DNA from: Rhodospirillaceae bacterium | Lineage (GTDB): Bacteria; Pseudomonadota; Alphaproteobacteria; Rhodospirillales; Casp-alpha2 | Assembly (NCBI GenBank): GCA_016845145.1 | Contig: JAERTE010000061.1 | Span: forward strand, 1-53,856 | Reading direction: 5' to 3' | DNA length: 53,856 nt | Shown: positions 26,336-35,615 of the stretch, piece by piece | Position numbering within the stretch: position 1 is the stretch's first letter | How the letters are laid out: the number at the start of each line of letters is the position of its first letter | The notes under the pieces: model-generated | What the model saw: the letters and a program-made list of their open reading frames with translations, nothing else | Database searches by the model: none | Told to the model about the DNA's origin: nothing | Made by a program: the position numbers and the translations under genes

Positions 26336-27544
26336 TTAACCCTGTCCTTGGGTCTCTTCGGCAAAGTGGCGGAGCCAAATCTCCGTTCGAGTTTTATCGC
26401 GCGCTTCATAGTCTCCGATGGCCTGCCCAAGGTCCCCGAAAACCGGCGTTTCATTATCTGCGCCGATCTCGGTCAAGCGCATCGTATACCACGCCGTGAT
26501 CCCGCCCTCCGGCGCTTCGGCAAACCTAGGAAAATCGGGCTCGGGTCTTTGATCGGCTCTCCAAAGGTCGGGAAGTGAAGGCTCGAGCACGAGCGCGCGG
26601 GCAAGGCCGACGATATCGACCGCGCCATTGGCCACTGCGTCCTCGGCTTGTGTACGTGTCTTGAAGCCGCCCGTCAGCATCAGAGGTTTTGCCGTCACCG
26701 CGCGGGCACGCTGTGCAAATTCGATGAAATAGGGCCCGCGCCCAGCCCCGTCGGAAGCGGATTTGGCGCCGGGGAAGTAAGTTCCGCCGCTAATGTCGAT
26801 AAGGTCGACCGAAGACCGGTCCAGCGCCGCCACCACGTCGAGTGCGTCGTTCCCGTCGAGCCCGCCTTCAAGCTGGTCTGAGGAATTGAGCTTTACAGCG
26901 ATTGGGAAGCCCCCTCCCACGGCGGCACGGACGGCTTCGATGGTTTCCAGCAAAAGCCGCATGCGATTGGCGATTACGCCTCCATATTCGTCGCTGCGTT
27001 TGTTGAACAATGGCGACAGAAACTGACTGAGTAGAAATCCGTGCGCGGCGTGAACTTCTACGCCGCCGAAACCAGTGTGCTTGGCCAGTCGGGCTGTTCG
27101 CGCAAACGCCTCAGGTAATTGACGAATCTCGCTTATTGTCAGTTCCGCGCAACTCAGACCCGGCACATTGAGGGCGCTTGGGCCTTTGGGGCGGCTGGTC
27201 GGCGCGTAAGCGAGCGCCCCGGCGTGACCCAGTTGCGGCCAGAGCATTGTGTCGTTTTCACCGCCCTGCCGCGCAAGTTCGCGGAAGCGATCAAGATCGG
27301 AATCCTCGTTGAGCACCAGATTGCCGGGCTTTTCGGCGAAATCCGCGGTGCCTTGCACCTCACCGATGATGGATACGGCCACGCCTCCTCCGGCCCAACG
27401 CTGGTACAGCCTGATCTGTTCAGCGCTCGGATGCCCGGTTCCATCGCCCAAGGAATCCGACATAGCCGATTTCGCGATCCGGTTTTTCAGGGTTACGCCA
27501 CAGGGAAGGTCCAGCGGTTCAAACAGATCTCCACGTTGCTGCAT
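26336..27544 (-). CDS. NADH:flavin oxidoreductase, Old Yellow Enzyme family
   Basis: An FMN-dependent TIM-barrel ene-reductase of about 402 residues. Motifs are LFEPLDLPCGVTLKNRIAKS near residue 7, LWPQLGHAGALAY near 98, GFGGVEVHAAHGFLLSQFL near 156 with the substrate-binding His pair region, RSDEYGGVIANRMRLLLE next, and the phosphate-binding end VDIVGLARALVLEP. An in-frame ATG at 27574 exists, but a TATAAT box at 27578-27583 would place transcription at or after it, so the ATG at 27544 is preferred. The substrate is unknown. Confidence 0.9.
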   Translation of the reverse strand: MQQRGDLFEPLDLPCGVTLKNRIAKSAMSDSLGDGTGHPSAEQIRLYQRWAGGGVAVSIIGEVQGTADFAEKPGNLVLNEDSDLDRFRELARQGGENDTMLWPQLGHAGALAYAPTSRPKGPSALNVPGLSCAELTISEIRQLPEAFARTARLAKHTGFGGVEVHAAHGFLLSQFLSPLFNKRSDEYGGVIANRMRLLLETIEAVRAAVGGGFPIAVKLNSSDQLEGGLDGNDALDVVAALDRSSVDLIDISGGTYFPGAKSASDGAGRGPYFIEFAQRARAVTAKPLMLTGGFKTRTQAEDAVANGAVDIVGLARALVLEPSLPDLWRADQRPEPDFPRFAEAPEGGITAWYTMRLTEIGADNETPVFGDLGQAIGDYEARDKTRTEIWLRHFAEETQGQG

Positions 27545-27577
27545 TTGGATATCCACGATCCAGTTTTCCGGCATTCA

Positions 27578-27608
27578 ATTATAGCCACGGAAACACCCCG
27601 CATCTCAA
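27578..27608 (-). promoter_or_regulatory. Candidate promoter of the OYE-family gene
   Basis: Minus strand TTGAGA (27608-27603) and a perfect TATAAT (27583-27578), 19 bases apart. Transcription would start near 27572, leaving about 28 bases before the ATG at 27544. The spacing is longer than the 17 optimum. Confidence 0.4.
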
Positions 27609-27686
27609 CACATTGTCGGGTTTGCGCATTGTTGAGACCCTCGTGCATCGCGCACATTGGCGAAAGCCCCTTTCGCGAAGCGTGCT

Positions 27687-28841
27687 CTATCCAAAATGGT
27701 CGAGATAGGCTTCCGCCGACGAACGTGATTTGTAGGTTCTTCCATGCACCGAGAAGGTGCCGTCTTTGTTCGCGACGACATCATCCGTAAAGTTGTCCGG
27801 TGCGATATTCTTGAACTCCGGCTCAAGGTTTCTGATGACCTCGCCGATCAAGTTTACAATTTGCAGAAAGTAGTACGTTTCAGCGACGAATTTCTTAACG
27901 GAGGATACGCTAAATGATTGTTCGGGGGAGGCGTTGAGTTCGAAGAAATCGCGGCTTGTCGATATCTTTAGAACAAAACTTTTTCCCAAGAATGCAAATT
28001 CCGTCTTGGATCCGTCCAACATGGCATTCACGTGGTTCACCATTTCGACAAGATCGTTGGTAATCAGTCTTTCAGCTGCCTCGCGATCGGTTGAAAATAC
28101 GGAAAAGGCATCATTGATTTTTCCATTCCCCAACCTGATGCGTTCGAGACCACTTGATTCTTTGCCGGTAAACGGGCTCCAGTCTTCAGGTTTTCCCTTG
28201 CTTGGAACGACTACCGTTCGCCCCTTGATCATGGGAATTGCAACAACAACGACAATGCCATCAAAGACATTGATCAATGAGCGTTTGTTTCGGTGTTGCC
28301 ACATATCGGTCTCGAATAAATCGAAAGCCATTCCCGCGTGTTCACCTGTGATGCGATCTCCAAAATTCGTTTCAGATCGCCCGGGAAACAGACTGGCGTT
28401 CAAGACTTTGGTGGATACATGGCCGGATGGCTCATATGAGAAATCGCCAAAGAATTCTAGGATTTTTGGAATGAGAATTAGTTTTAGGTCGTCCTGAAAA
28501 GCGTTGCGAGGCGCGTCAATGAATTTGAAAAGTCCGTACAGAAGGACGATCACGCAAGTAGCAAAAAAGAATGAAGTATTGTTCGATAAACCGAGGAAAA
28601 AGCCGCTTAGAGCACGGTCGAATTGAATTTCCGCATACGTAGAGGCCGCTGAAATGATAACAAGAAGCGCACCTACTCCGTAAATTCGGCCTCGAATTGT
28701 AGCTGACAATTTTGATTGCTCAGCTTCAGCGGCATTCAAATGCGGGATGATCTTGTGTCGATAGTGTCGTCCAAAACCGTTTTCGTAGTCTTGCTCTTCT
28801 TTATAGGTCTGGCTTTGATAGCGTGACAGCCGTGTATTCAT
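27687..28841 (-). CDS. DUF3137 family membrane protein
   Basis: A 384-residue protein of the DUF3137 type. A charged N-terminus (YQSQTYKEEQDYENGFG) is followed by two membrane helices at about residues 52-70 and 85-108, then a soluble domain. Matching features are LFETDMWQHRNKR, FDGIVVVVAIPMIKGRTVVV near 190, and FSVFSTDREAAERLITNDLV near 247. The function is unknown. The gene is visibly more AT-rich than its neighbours and borders an AT-rich gene-free interval, which suggests acquisition. The short C-terminal segment DGTFSVHGRTYKSRSSAEAY looks like a separate small element. Confidence 0.8.
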   Translation of the reverse strand: MNTRLSRYQSQTYKEEQDYENGFGRHYRHKIIPHLNAAEAEQSKLSATIRGRIYGVGALLVIISAASTYAEIQFDRALSGFFLGLSNNTSFFFATCVIVLLYGLFKFIDAPRNAFQDDLKLILIPKILEFFGDFSYEPSGHVSTKVLNASLFPGRSETNFGDRITGEHAGMAFDLFETDMWQHRNKRSLINVFDGIVVVVAIPMIKGRTVVVPSKGKPEDWSPFTGKESSGLERIRLGNGKINDAFSVFSTDREAAERLITNDLVEMVNHVNAMLDGSKTEFAFLGKSFVLKISTSRDFFELNASPEQSFSVSSVKKFVAETYYFLQIVNLIGEVIRNLEPEFKNIAPDNFTDDVVANKDGTFSVHGRTYKSRSSAEAYLDHFG

Positions 28842-29257
28842 GAACTCATCTTCAATGTATGAGGTGGTGTTGCGATGAGTATAGTGGGTAATGATGTGAA
28901 GTTTCTCAACTTTAAACAGTCATATGGCAGCCGTCCGGTTGTGAAGGTTGACGAATGATGTTATTTTAAAATAGGAATTTATTAACTTGTAACGATTTTA
29001 TGCTATAGTGCTATATGCATCCCGGCTTGCCCGGCGAAGGCACGCTATTGCACATTGGAATAGGATTTAGACCGCTGCTGATGATAGCAGTTGGCATCGG
29101 TCAAAAATAGCCGGGTCTCATTACTGAGAAAATTGGGTTCGGTCCCCAGATTTTTTTATGTTTCCATTAAAATCAAAGAGTTCTGACCCGCAAACTTTTC
29201 ATCGCTGACTCTTAAATCGCCGTTATATTCGCGAAATCGCATGGCGTCGGGCGGTGT
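28842..29257. other. AT-rich gene-free interval with repeat traces
   Basis: This 416-bp stretch has no convincing gene. It contains a bulged inverted repeat at 29070-29102 (GACCGCTGCT facing AGCAG and CGGTC) and one copy of the 33-bp inverted repeat at 29131-29163. Next to that is the phrase TTCTGACCCGCAAACTTTT at about 29182-29200, in the style of dispersed element ends. It separates the DUF3137 gene from the lipA 3' end. Confidence 0.6.
29131..29163 (+). repeat. 33-bp dispersed repeat, copy 1
   Basis: Core GGGTTCGGTCCCCAGA followed by seven Ts. It is identical over 33 bases to the reverse complement of 51876-51908. Flanks are not conserved beyond that. Confidence 0.9.
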
Positions 29258-30229
29258 CTACTTGCCCACCGCCGCTTTCCGCGCTGCCTGCAATTTCGCA
29301 AAGTCGGCGTCGGCGTGGTAGCTGGAGCGCGTTAAGGGCGTTGAGGCGACCAAATGGAAGCCCTTGGCCTCGCCGATGCGTTTGAACTCGGCAAACTCAT
29401 CGGGCGTCACAAACCGCTCGACGGCGGCGTGGCGCGGTGTCGGGGCGAGATACTGGCCGATGGTGAGGAAATCTACGTCGGCCGAACGCAGATCGTCCAT
29501 GACTTGCAGGATTTCATCACGCTCCTCGCCCAAGCCGACCATGATGCCGGATTTGGTGAACACGTTCGGGTCGCGTTTTTTGGCTTCCGCCAACAGCTGC
29601 AAGGAGTGGAAGTAGCGCGCACCGGGGCGGATCGTCGGATACAGGCGTGGCACGGTTTCCAGGTTGTGGTTGAAGACGTCGGGCCTGGCATCGATGACGG
29701 TTTCCAGCGCGCCGGGTTTATCGCGGAAATCGGGCGTCAGCACTTCTATGGTGGTGTTGGGTGAGGTCTCGCGAATACGGGTGATACAACTGGCGAACTG
29801 CCCTGCCCCGCCGTCGGCCAAGTCGTCGCGGTCGACACTGGTGATCACCACGTGCTGCATGCCGGTCTCGCCTACTGAAATGGCCAGGTTTTCGGGCTCC
29901 ATGACATCCACCGCGCCGGGCTTACCGGTGGCAACGTTGCAGAACGCGCAGGCGCGCGTGCAGATATCACCCAGAATCATCACCGTGGCATGTTTGCGTG
30001 ACCAGCACTCGCCGATGTTGGGGCACGATGCTTCCTCGCACACCGTGTGCAGGTTTTTCTCGCGCATCAGCTTGCGGGTCTCGTTGTAGGTCTTGGATGT
30101 CGGCGCCTTGACGCGGATCCAGGCGGGCTTGCGCGGGATCGCGTTGGGCGCGTTTTTGGCCTTTTCCGGGTGGCGCAGGCGACCGCGTTTTTGCGGCAGG
30201 TTTTCGACGTTGGGTTTGGTGGTACTCAT
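29258..30229 (-). CDS. lipA: Lipoyl synthase
   Basis: A 323-residue radical-SAM enzyme inserting two sulfurs into protein-bound octanoyl groups. The auxiliary cluster Cys are 64, 69 and 75 ([12 protein letters not shown]). The radical-SAM cluster Cys are 90, 94 and 97 (CTRACAFC), and the C-terminal RSSYHA supplies the conserved Ser ligand. The length is normal. Its products are the lipoyl groups of PdhB and PdhC encoded upstream in the same direction. The lipB gene is not in the window. Confidence 0.97.
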   Translation of the reverse strand: MSTTKPNVENLPQKRGRLRHPEKAKNAPNAIPRKPAWIRVKAPTSKTYNETRKLMREKNLHTVCEEASCPNIGECWSRKHATVMILGDICTRACAFCNVATGKPGAVDVMEPENLAISVGETGMQHVVITSVDRDDLADGGAGQFASCITRIRETSPNTTIEVLTPDFRDKPGALETVIDARPDVFNHNLETVPRLYPTIRPGARYFHSLQLLAEAKKRDPNVFTKSGIMVGLGEERDEILQVMDDLRSADVDFLTIGQYLAPTPRHAAVERFVTPDEFAEFKRIGEAKGFHLVASTPLTRSSYHADADFAKLQAARKAAVGK

Positions 30230-30259
30230 AGGCTTAACCTGGGGTCAATGTGGCCGGTT

Positions 30260-31075
30260 TCAATAGTCTTCTGTGTGGCCAATGGTGAAATCGTTCATGC
30301 CGGACGTGTCGTCGCCGGAAAGCAGATAAAGTGCGCGCTTGGCATAATCGTGGGTCGGGTTGTCTGAAGCTTTGCCCTTGGCGTGGTTGTAGTGCGATGT
30401 CGCGGGCATGATGCGCAACACCAAGCCGCAGCGCCGCGTGTCGGATCGGTTGGCGCCCGACACGTGCGCCATGTAGACGTCGTGCAGTGCCATTTGGCCG
30501 GCTTTCAACTCAACACTGACCGCCTTGTCTTCGTCGTAATAACCTTCGTCCAGCACTTGGGTGAGCGTGTAATCGGAGCGTTCTTCCCAATGGTGTGGGA
30601 AGATGCGGCGCTCTTTGTGCGAACCCGGCATATAGCGCATGCAGCCGTTCTCGGGCGTCGCGTCATCCAGCGCGATCCACACGGTGGTCGTTTCCAGCGG
30701 CTCGATCGGGTAGTAGTCGCCATCTTGGTGCCAGGGCGTGATTTTGCCGTGCCCTGCTGGTTTGCCGAAGACGGTCATGCCCCACAGGATCAGATCCGGC
30801 CCGGCAACTTGGCTCACCATGTTCAAGATATCGGGGTTTTGGGCGAACGTCAGCCACCTCGGGTCGCCTTTCGTCCCTTGCGCGCCCGGTTGCGGCAGAT
30901 GCGGGCCCAGGATGAAATCGGGGTCGAAGTCCGGGGTATCTGCGTTGGCGGCCAACAGCGCATCGTAAGCGGCGCGCATCTCGCTGACCGTCTCACGCGG
31001 CAGTTGGAAATCGGGTATGACAAAGCCGTTCTCGTGATACGAGGCGACTTGCGCTTCGGTGAGGCTGGCGGCCAT
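30260..31075 (-). CDS. Phytanoyl-CoA dioxygenase (PhyH) family protein
   Basis: A 271-residue Fe(II)/2OG oxygenase of the PhyH family. The iron ligands appear as HQDGDYYPI near residue 137 and the distal His in ALHDVYMAHVSGANRSDTRR near 195, with Arg for 2OG binding. The N-terminus has YHENGFVIPDFQLP. The substrate is unknown. It sits between lpd and lipA with a strong ribosome site (GGAGGG) and 12 bases from lpd, so it is in the pyruvate dehydrogenase transcript although no PhyH function belongs to that pathway. Confidence 0.9.
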   Translation of the reverse strand: MAASLTEAQVASYHENGFVIPDFQLPRETVSEMRAAYDALLAANADTPDFDPDFILGPHLPQPGAQGTKGDPRWLTFAQNPDILNMVSQVAGPDLILWGMTVFGKPAGHGKITPWHQDGDYYPIEPLETTTVWIALDDATPENGCMRYMPGSHKERRIFPHHWEERSDYTLTQVLDEGYYDEDKAVSVELKAGQMALHDVYMAHVSGANRSDTRRCGLVLRIMPATSHYNHAKGKASDNPTHDYAKRALYLLSGDDTSGMNDFTIGHTEDY

Positions 31076-31087
31076 ATGGCCCTCCCG

Positions 31088-32491
31088 CTACATATGAATC
31101 ACGCGGTCGTAGGCGTCCAATACGGACTCGTGCATCATCTCAGACAATGTCGGATGCGGGAAGACCGTGTGCATGAGGTCTTCTTCCGTGGTCTCCAGCC
31201 CCATGGCGACGACGAAGCCCTGAATCAGTTCGGTCACTTCGGCGCCGACCATGTGGGCGCCCAGCAATTCGCCGGTCTTGGCGTCGAACACGGTTTTCAC
31301 CAGGCCGTCGGGTTCGCCCAAGGCAATGGCTTTGCCGTTGCCCATGAACGGGAAGCGACCGACCTTGACGGCGTGCCCGGCATCTTTGGCAGCTTGTTCG
31401 GTCATGCCGACGCTGGCGACCTGCGGATGGCAGTAGGTGCAACCGGGGATTTTGTTTTTGTCCATGGGGTGCGCATCAAGCCCGGCGATTTTTTCGATGC
31501 AAATGACGCCCTCGTGCTCAGCCTTGTGCGCCAGCATCGGTGGGCCCGCAACGTCACCGATGGCATAGACGCCGGGCTCGTCGGTGCGGCCATAGCCATC
31601 AGCGACGATGCAGCCGCGGTCGGTCTTGACCTTGGTGCTCTCGAGCCCGATGTCTTCCACGTTGCCGACGACGCCGACGGCGGCGATGACACGATCGACG
31701 GTGATCGAAGTGGATTTGCCCTTGTCGTCTTCAATGGTCGCGGTGACAGCGTTGGCGCTCTTGTCGAGCTTGGTGACTTTCGCACCGGACATGATCTTAA
31801 GGCCGTGTTTCTCGAATTGCTTGCGGGCCACGGCGGCAATCTCGGCGTCTTCCACGGGCAGGACCTGCGGCAGCACCTCGACCACGGTGACGTCAGCGCC
31901 GAGCGTCTGGTAAAAGCTCGCGAACTCGATACCGATGGCGCCCGATCCGATGACCAGCATGGATTTGGGCATGATGTCGGGTTTCAGGGCTTCGAAGTAA
32001 GTCCAGACAAGCTTGCCGTCAGGCTCCAGGCCGGGCAGCACGCGGGGCCTGGCACCGGTGGCGACGATGATATGCTTGCCGGTCAAGCTGGGCAGTGGTT
32101 TGCCGTCCTCGCCGATCACATCGACCTTGCCTGGCCCGTTCAGCTTGGCCGTGCCCATGATCACGGTAACTTTGTTTTTCTTCAGCAAGTGCCCGACGCC
32201 GCCGTTGAGCTGCTTGGAGACACCGCGCGAACGCGCCACGACTTTCTCGATGTCGAAACCCACGTTATCGGCGCTCAGGCCATAATCGCCGGCGTGCTTC
32301 ATGTAGTTGAGGATTTCAGCCGAGCGCAACAACGCCTTGGTCGGGATGCAGCCCCAGTTGAGGCAGATGCCGCCGAGGTGCTGTTTTTCGACGACGCATG
32401 TCTTGAAGCCGAGCTGTGCGGCGCGGATCGCGGTGACGTAACCACCCGGACCGCCGCCGATGACGATGACATCGAAATTGCTGTCAGCCAT
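31088..32491 (-). CDS. lpd: Dihydrolipoyl dehydrogenase (E3)
   Basis: A 467-residue flavoprotein that reoxidises dihydrolipoyl groups using NAD+. FAD site VIGGGPGGYVTAIRAAQLG at the N-terminus, redox disulfide CLNWGC (Cys43/Cys48), NAD site SMLVIGSGAIGIEFASFY near 177, second FAD motif PGVYAIGDVAGPPMLAHKA near 308, and the interface His in HTVFPHPTLSEMMHE. Its GAGAGGA ribosome site overlaps the end of the cupin gene. It serves the pyruvate dehydrogenase complex and may also serve 2-oxoglutarate dehydrogenase. Confidence 0.97.
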   Translation of the reverse strand: MADSNFDVIVIGGGPGGYVTAIRAAQLGFKTCVVEKQHLGGICLNWGCIPTKALLRSAEILNYMKHAGDYGLSADNVGFDIEKVVARSRGVSKQLNGGVGHLLKKNKVTVIMGTAKLNGPGKVDVIGEDGKPLPSLTGKHIIVATGARPRVLPGLEPDGKLVWTYFEALKPDIMPKSMLVIGSGAIGIEFASFYQTLGADVTVVEVLPQVLPVEDAEIAAVARKQFEKHGLKIMSGAKVTKLDKSANAVTATIEDDKGKSTSITVDRVIAAVGVVGNVEDIGLESTKVKTDRGCIVADGYGRTDEPGVYAIGDVAGPPMLAHKAEHEGVICIEKIAGLDAHPMDKNKIPGCTYCHPQVASVGMTEQAAKDAGHAVKVGRFPFMGNGKAIALGEPDGLVKTVFDAKTGELLGAHMVGAEVTELIQGFVVAMGLETTEEDLMHTVFPHPTLSEMMHESVLDAYDRVIHM

Positions 32492-32494
32492 TTT

Positions 32495-32857
32495 TTAAAT
32501 CCTCTCAAGCTGGCGGCGGGTGAGGTCGCCCTCTTCCGCATCGCCGGTATTGATGACGCCCTTGCGCTCGAACAGCATGGCGCTGCACGCGTGCTCCGCA
32601 TAAGGCTTGTGTTCGACGCCCTTCGGCACGACCAAGAACTCGCCGGTGTTGAGGGTTATGGTTTTATGCCGAAACGCAATGTCCATGGAGCCGTCGACGA
32701 CCATGAACATCTCGTCCGCGTCGTCGTGTTTGTGCCAAACAAAGTCGCCCTGGAGTTTCACCAGCTTGATCTCATAGTCATCAAGCTGGCCCGCGACTTT
32801 CGGCGACCAGTGATCGTCGAATTGAGCGAGCTTCTCAGCCAGGTTGACCTTCTCCAT
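32495..32857 (-). CDS. Cupin domain protein
   Basis: A 120-residue single cupin. Motif 1 is FVWHKHDDADEMFMVVDGSM near residue 40 with two His and one Glu, and motif 2 is EFLVVPKGVEHKPYA near 72 with the last His, so a metal site is intact. The function is not assigned. It is tightly placed, 12 bases after pdhC and three before lpd. Confidence 0.88.
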   Translation of the reverse strand: MEKVNLAEKLAQFDDHWSPKVAGQLDDYEIKLVKLQGDFVWHKHDDADEMFMVVDGSMDIAFRHKTITLNTGEFLVVPKGVEHKPYAEHACSAMLFERKGVINTGDAEEGDLTRRQLERI

Positions 32858-32869
32858 GGCTATTGCGCC

Positions 32870-34186
32870 TTAGAGCATCAACTGAATGGGATCTTCGATG
32901 ATCGCCTTCAGTTCCTTCGAGAAGCCTGCAGCCAAGGCGCCGTCGATGCAGCGGTGGTCGACTGCCAGCGTCAGCGACATGATCGTCGCAACTGTGACCT
33001 TGCCGCCTTTGACGATCGCGCGCGGCTCACCGGCACCCACCGACAAGATTCCGCCCTGCGGCGGGTTGATGATCGAGTTGAACGATTTGACGCCGAACAT
33101 GCCGAGGTTCGAGATCGTAAAGGTACCGCCCTGGAACTCTTCGGGCTGCAATTTGCCGTTCCGCGCTTTGCCGGCGAGATCCTTGGCGTCCGCCGAGATG
33201 GCGGCCAAACCTTTGGAGCCGGCGTCCTTGATGATCGGCGTGATCAATCCGCCTTCGACGGCGACCGCCATGGAGACGTCGACGCGGTTGAACTGTAGAA
33301 TGGCATCGTCGGTGTAGGCGACGTTGCATTCGGGGTGACGTTTCAGGGCCACGGCCACGGCTTTGATGATGAAGTCGTTGACCGAGATTTTGTAATCGGC
33401 GCCGTCCTTGGAGTTGAGCTCTTTGCGCAGGGCGAGCAGTGCGTCCAGTTCGACATCAATGCTGATATTGAAATGCGGAATATCGCGCGCCGATTCAGTC
33501 AACCGCGTGGCGATGATCTTGCGCATCGACGTGTTGGGTACGGCTTCGAACTCAGGCATGTTGGCCAGCATCGGGTCGTCCGAAGTAAAGGCCGGTGCGG
33601 CAGCGGCGGCGGGAGCGGCCGGAGCAGCAGCCTGAGTTGGTGCCGCGGCGGGAGCGGCCTGGCCGGCGCCGGTTGCCAGCGCGGTCTCGATGTCGCGTTT
33701 GACTACGCGGCCTTTGGGGCCGGTGCCGGAGATCGCCGAGACGTCGAGGTTGTTCTGTGAGGCCATGCGGCGCGCCAGCGGACTGGCAAAGACGCGTGCT
33801 CCGCTGCTTTGTGCCGGTGTGGTTGCCTGTGCGCCTGCCGGAACTGGCGCAGCTGCTGGTGCTGGTGCCGGTGCCTCGGGAGCGGCCTCGGGTGCAGCAG
33901 GCGCGGGGGCGGCAGCGGCACCATCGAGCGCCGAGGCATCTTCCCCCTCTTCCAACAGCAAGGCGATGACCGCATTGACGGCGACACCCTCGGAGCCCTC
34001 GGACACCAGGATTTTACCCAGTGTACCTTCGTCGACGGCCTCCACTTCCATGGTTGCCTTGTCGGTCTCGATTTCGCAGAGCACGTCACCGGAAACAACC
34101 TCGTCACCTTCGGCCTTCAGCCATTTGGCAAGAGTTCCCTCGGTCATGGTCGGCGACAGCGCCGGCATCAGAATTTGAACTGGCAT
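32870..34186 (-). CDS. pdhC: Pyruvate dehydrogenase E2, dihydrolipoyl acetyltransferase
   Basis: A 438-residue E2. One N-terminal lipoyl domain carries the lipoylated Lys43 in [14 protein letters not shown]. An Ala/Pro linker follows, then the E1/E3-binding domain [20 protein letters not shown] at about 140-175, a second Ala/Pro linker, and the catalytic domain ending with the DHRCIDG motif near 410. It transfers acetyl groups to CoA. The ribosome site GGGAGAA lies before the ATG at 34186. Confidence 0.96.
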   Translation of the reverse strand: MPVQILMPALSPTMTEGTLAKWLKAEGDEVVSGDVLCEIETDKATMEVEAVDEGTLGKILVSEGSEGVAVNAVIALLLEEGEDASALDGAAAAPAPAAPEAAPEAPAPAPAAAPVPAGAQATTPAQSSGARVFASPLARRMASQNNLDVSAISGTGPKGRVVKRDIETALATGAGQAAPAAAPTQAAAPAAPAAAAAPAFTSDDPMLANMPEFEAVPNTSMRKIIATRLTESARDIPHFNISIDVELDALLALRKELNSKDGADYKISVNDFIIKAVAVALKRHPECNVAYTDDAILQFNRVDVSMAVAVEGGLITPIIKDAGSKGLAAISADAKDLAGKARNGKLQPEEFQGGTFTISNLGMFGVKSFNSIINPPQGGILSVGAGEPRAIVKGGKVTVATIMSLTLAVDHRCIDGALAAGFSKELKAIIEDPIQLML

Positions 34187-34207
34187 GATGTGTTCTCCCT
34201 TCCCGGC

Positions 34208-35587
34208 CTATTCGGCGTAGCAGACGGCTTTTGCCGCTGCGACGACTTTGTCGGCGCTGGGAAGCGTCAGGGCTTCCAGATTGGCTGCATAGGGCATCGG
34301 TACGTCTTCGCTGCACACCCGTTTTACCGGTGCATCGAGATAATCGAAGGCTTCTTCCATCATCCGTGCGGCAATCTCGGCACCGATGCCACTTGATGGC
34401 CAGCCTTCCTCAACGCTAACCAGGCGGTTGGTTTTCTGTACAGATTGCACAATGCTTGCGGTGTCGAGCGGCCTAAGCGAACGCAGGTTGATAACCTCGG
34501 CGTCGATACCTTCGGCGGCAAGCCTTTCCGCCGCTTCCAGCGCGTGACCGACGCAAATCGAGAACGCGGTAATAGTGACGTCGTTGCCCGGGCGCTCGAT
34601 CTTGGCTTTGCCGATCGGCACCGTGAAGTCCGGATCGTCGGGCACGTCGAAGCTTTGCCCGTAAAGTATCTCGTTCTCCAGGAAGACCACGGGGTTGGGA
34701 TCGCGAATGGCGGCTTTGAGCAACCCTTTGGCATCCTCGGCGGACCAAGGAGAGACAACTTTGAGGCCGGGAATTTGCGAATACCATGCCGCATAGCACT
34801 GCGAATGCTGCGCACCGACCCGTGCTGCCGCGCCATTAGCACCGCGAAACACCATGGGAGCCCCCATCTGGCCGCCGGACATATAGAGCGTCTTTGCGGC
34901 TGAGTTGATGATATGGTCAATGGCCTGCATGGCGAAGTTAAAGGTCATGAACTCAACAATCGGCTTCAAGCCATTGTAGGCCGCTCCGACCGCGAGGCCG
35001 GTAAAGCCGTGCTCTGTAATCGGCGTATCGATGACGCGTTTTTCACCGAATTCATCAAGCAATCCCTGGCTGACTTTGTACGCACCTTGATATTGAGCCA
35101 CTTCCTCGCCCATCAGGAACACCGTTTCGTCGGCGCGCATTTCTTCGGCCATGGCGTCGCGCAGGGCTTCGCGTACGGTCTGAGTCTTTGTGGGACCGGT
35201 GTACTCAGGTTCGGCAACGACGCTGGCCACAGGTGTCGCCGGAGCGGCAACCGGCGGCGCTTGCGGTGCGGGTTCAGCCGGCGCCGGATCAGAGCTTGTC
35301 GGCGGCGCTGCGTCGGCGACACCATCCGCCGCGCTGGCATCCTCGCCTTCTTCCAAGATCACAGCAATGGGTGTATTCACTGCAACGCCCTCTGCGCCTT
35401 CGGCAATAAGGATTTTGCCAAGCGTGCCTTCGTCGACGGCCTCGACTTCCATCGTGGCTTTATCGGTTTCGATTTCACATAGAACGTCGCCGCTGCTGAC
35501 GGTATCGCCCTCAGCCTTTAACCACTTGGCGATGTTGCCTTCGGTCATGGTCGGCGAAAGCGCCGGCATCAGTACCTGAATGGCCAT
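34208..35587 (-). CDS. pdhB: Pyruvate dehydrogenase E1 beta with N-terminal lipoyl domain
   Basis: A 459-residue E1 beta subunit. Residues 1-80 form a lipoyl domain almost identical to that of PdhC (Lys43 in [14 protein letters not shown]). A Pro/Ala linker follows to about 140, then the E1 beta fold with [20 protein letters not shown] near 204 and [18 protein letters not shown] near 257. The lipoyl fusion is common in alphaproteobacteria. The ATG at 35587 has GGGGAGAAA upstream; an in-frame extension to 35701 overlaps pdhA and is rejected. Confidence 0.96.
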   Translation of the reverse strand: MAIQVLMPALSPTMTEGNIAKWLKAEGDTVSSGDVLCEIETDKATMEVEAVDEGTLGKILIAEGAEGVAVNTPIAVILEEGEDASAADGVADAAPPTSSDPAPAEPAPQAPPVAAPATPVASVVAEPEYTGPTKTQTVREALRDAMAEEMRADETVFLMGEEVAQYQGAYKVSQGLLDEFGEKRVIDTPITEHGFTGLAVGAAYNGLKPIVEFMTFNFAMQAIDHIINSAAKTLYMSGGQMGAPMVFRGANGAAARVGAQHSQCYAAWYSQIPGLKVVSPWSAEDAKGLLKAAIRDPNPVVFLENEILYGQSFDVPDDPDFTVPIGKAKIERPGNDVTITAFSICVGHALEAAERLAAEGIDAEVINLRSLRPLDTASIVQSVQKTNRLVSVEEGWPSSGIGAEIAARMMEEAFDYLDAPVKRVCSEDVPMPYAANLEALTLPSADKVVAAAKAVCYAE

Positions 35588-35615
35588 AATTCGTTTCTCC
35601 CCTAAATACTGCGCT

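Noticed and set aside
28981..29110. Possible small RNA or tRNA-like fold in the AT-rich gap
   Set aside because: Only a bulged stem (29070-29102) is visible; no cloverleaf, no anticodon arm, no clear promoter-terminator pair.
30383..33298. A 971-codon plus-strand frame opposite lipA-side genes
   Set aside because: It is exactly antisense to PhyH, lpd, cupin and part of pdhC, all clearly real, and the translation is His/Asp/Val-rich with no domain. It is the usual mirror frame of GC-rich genes.
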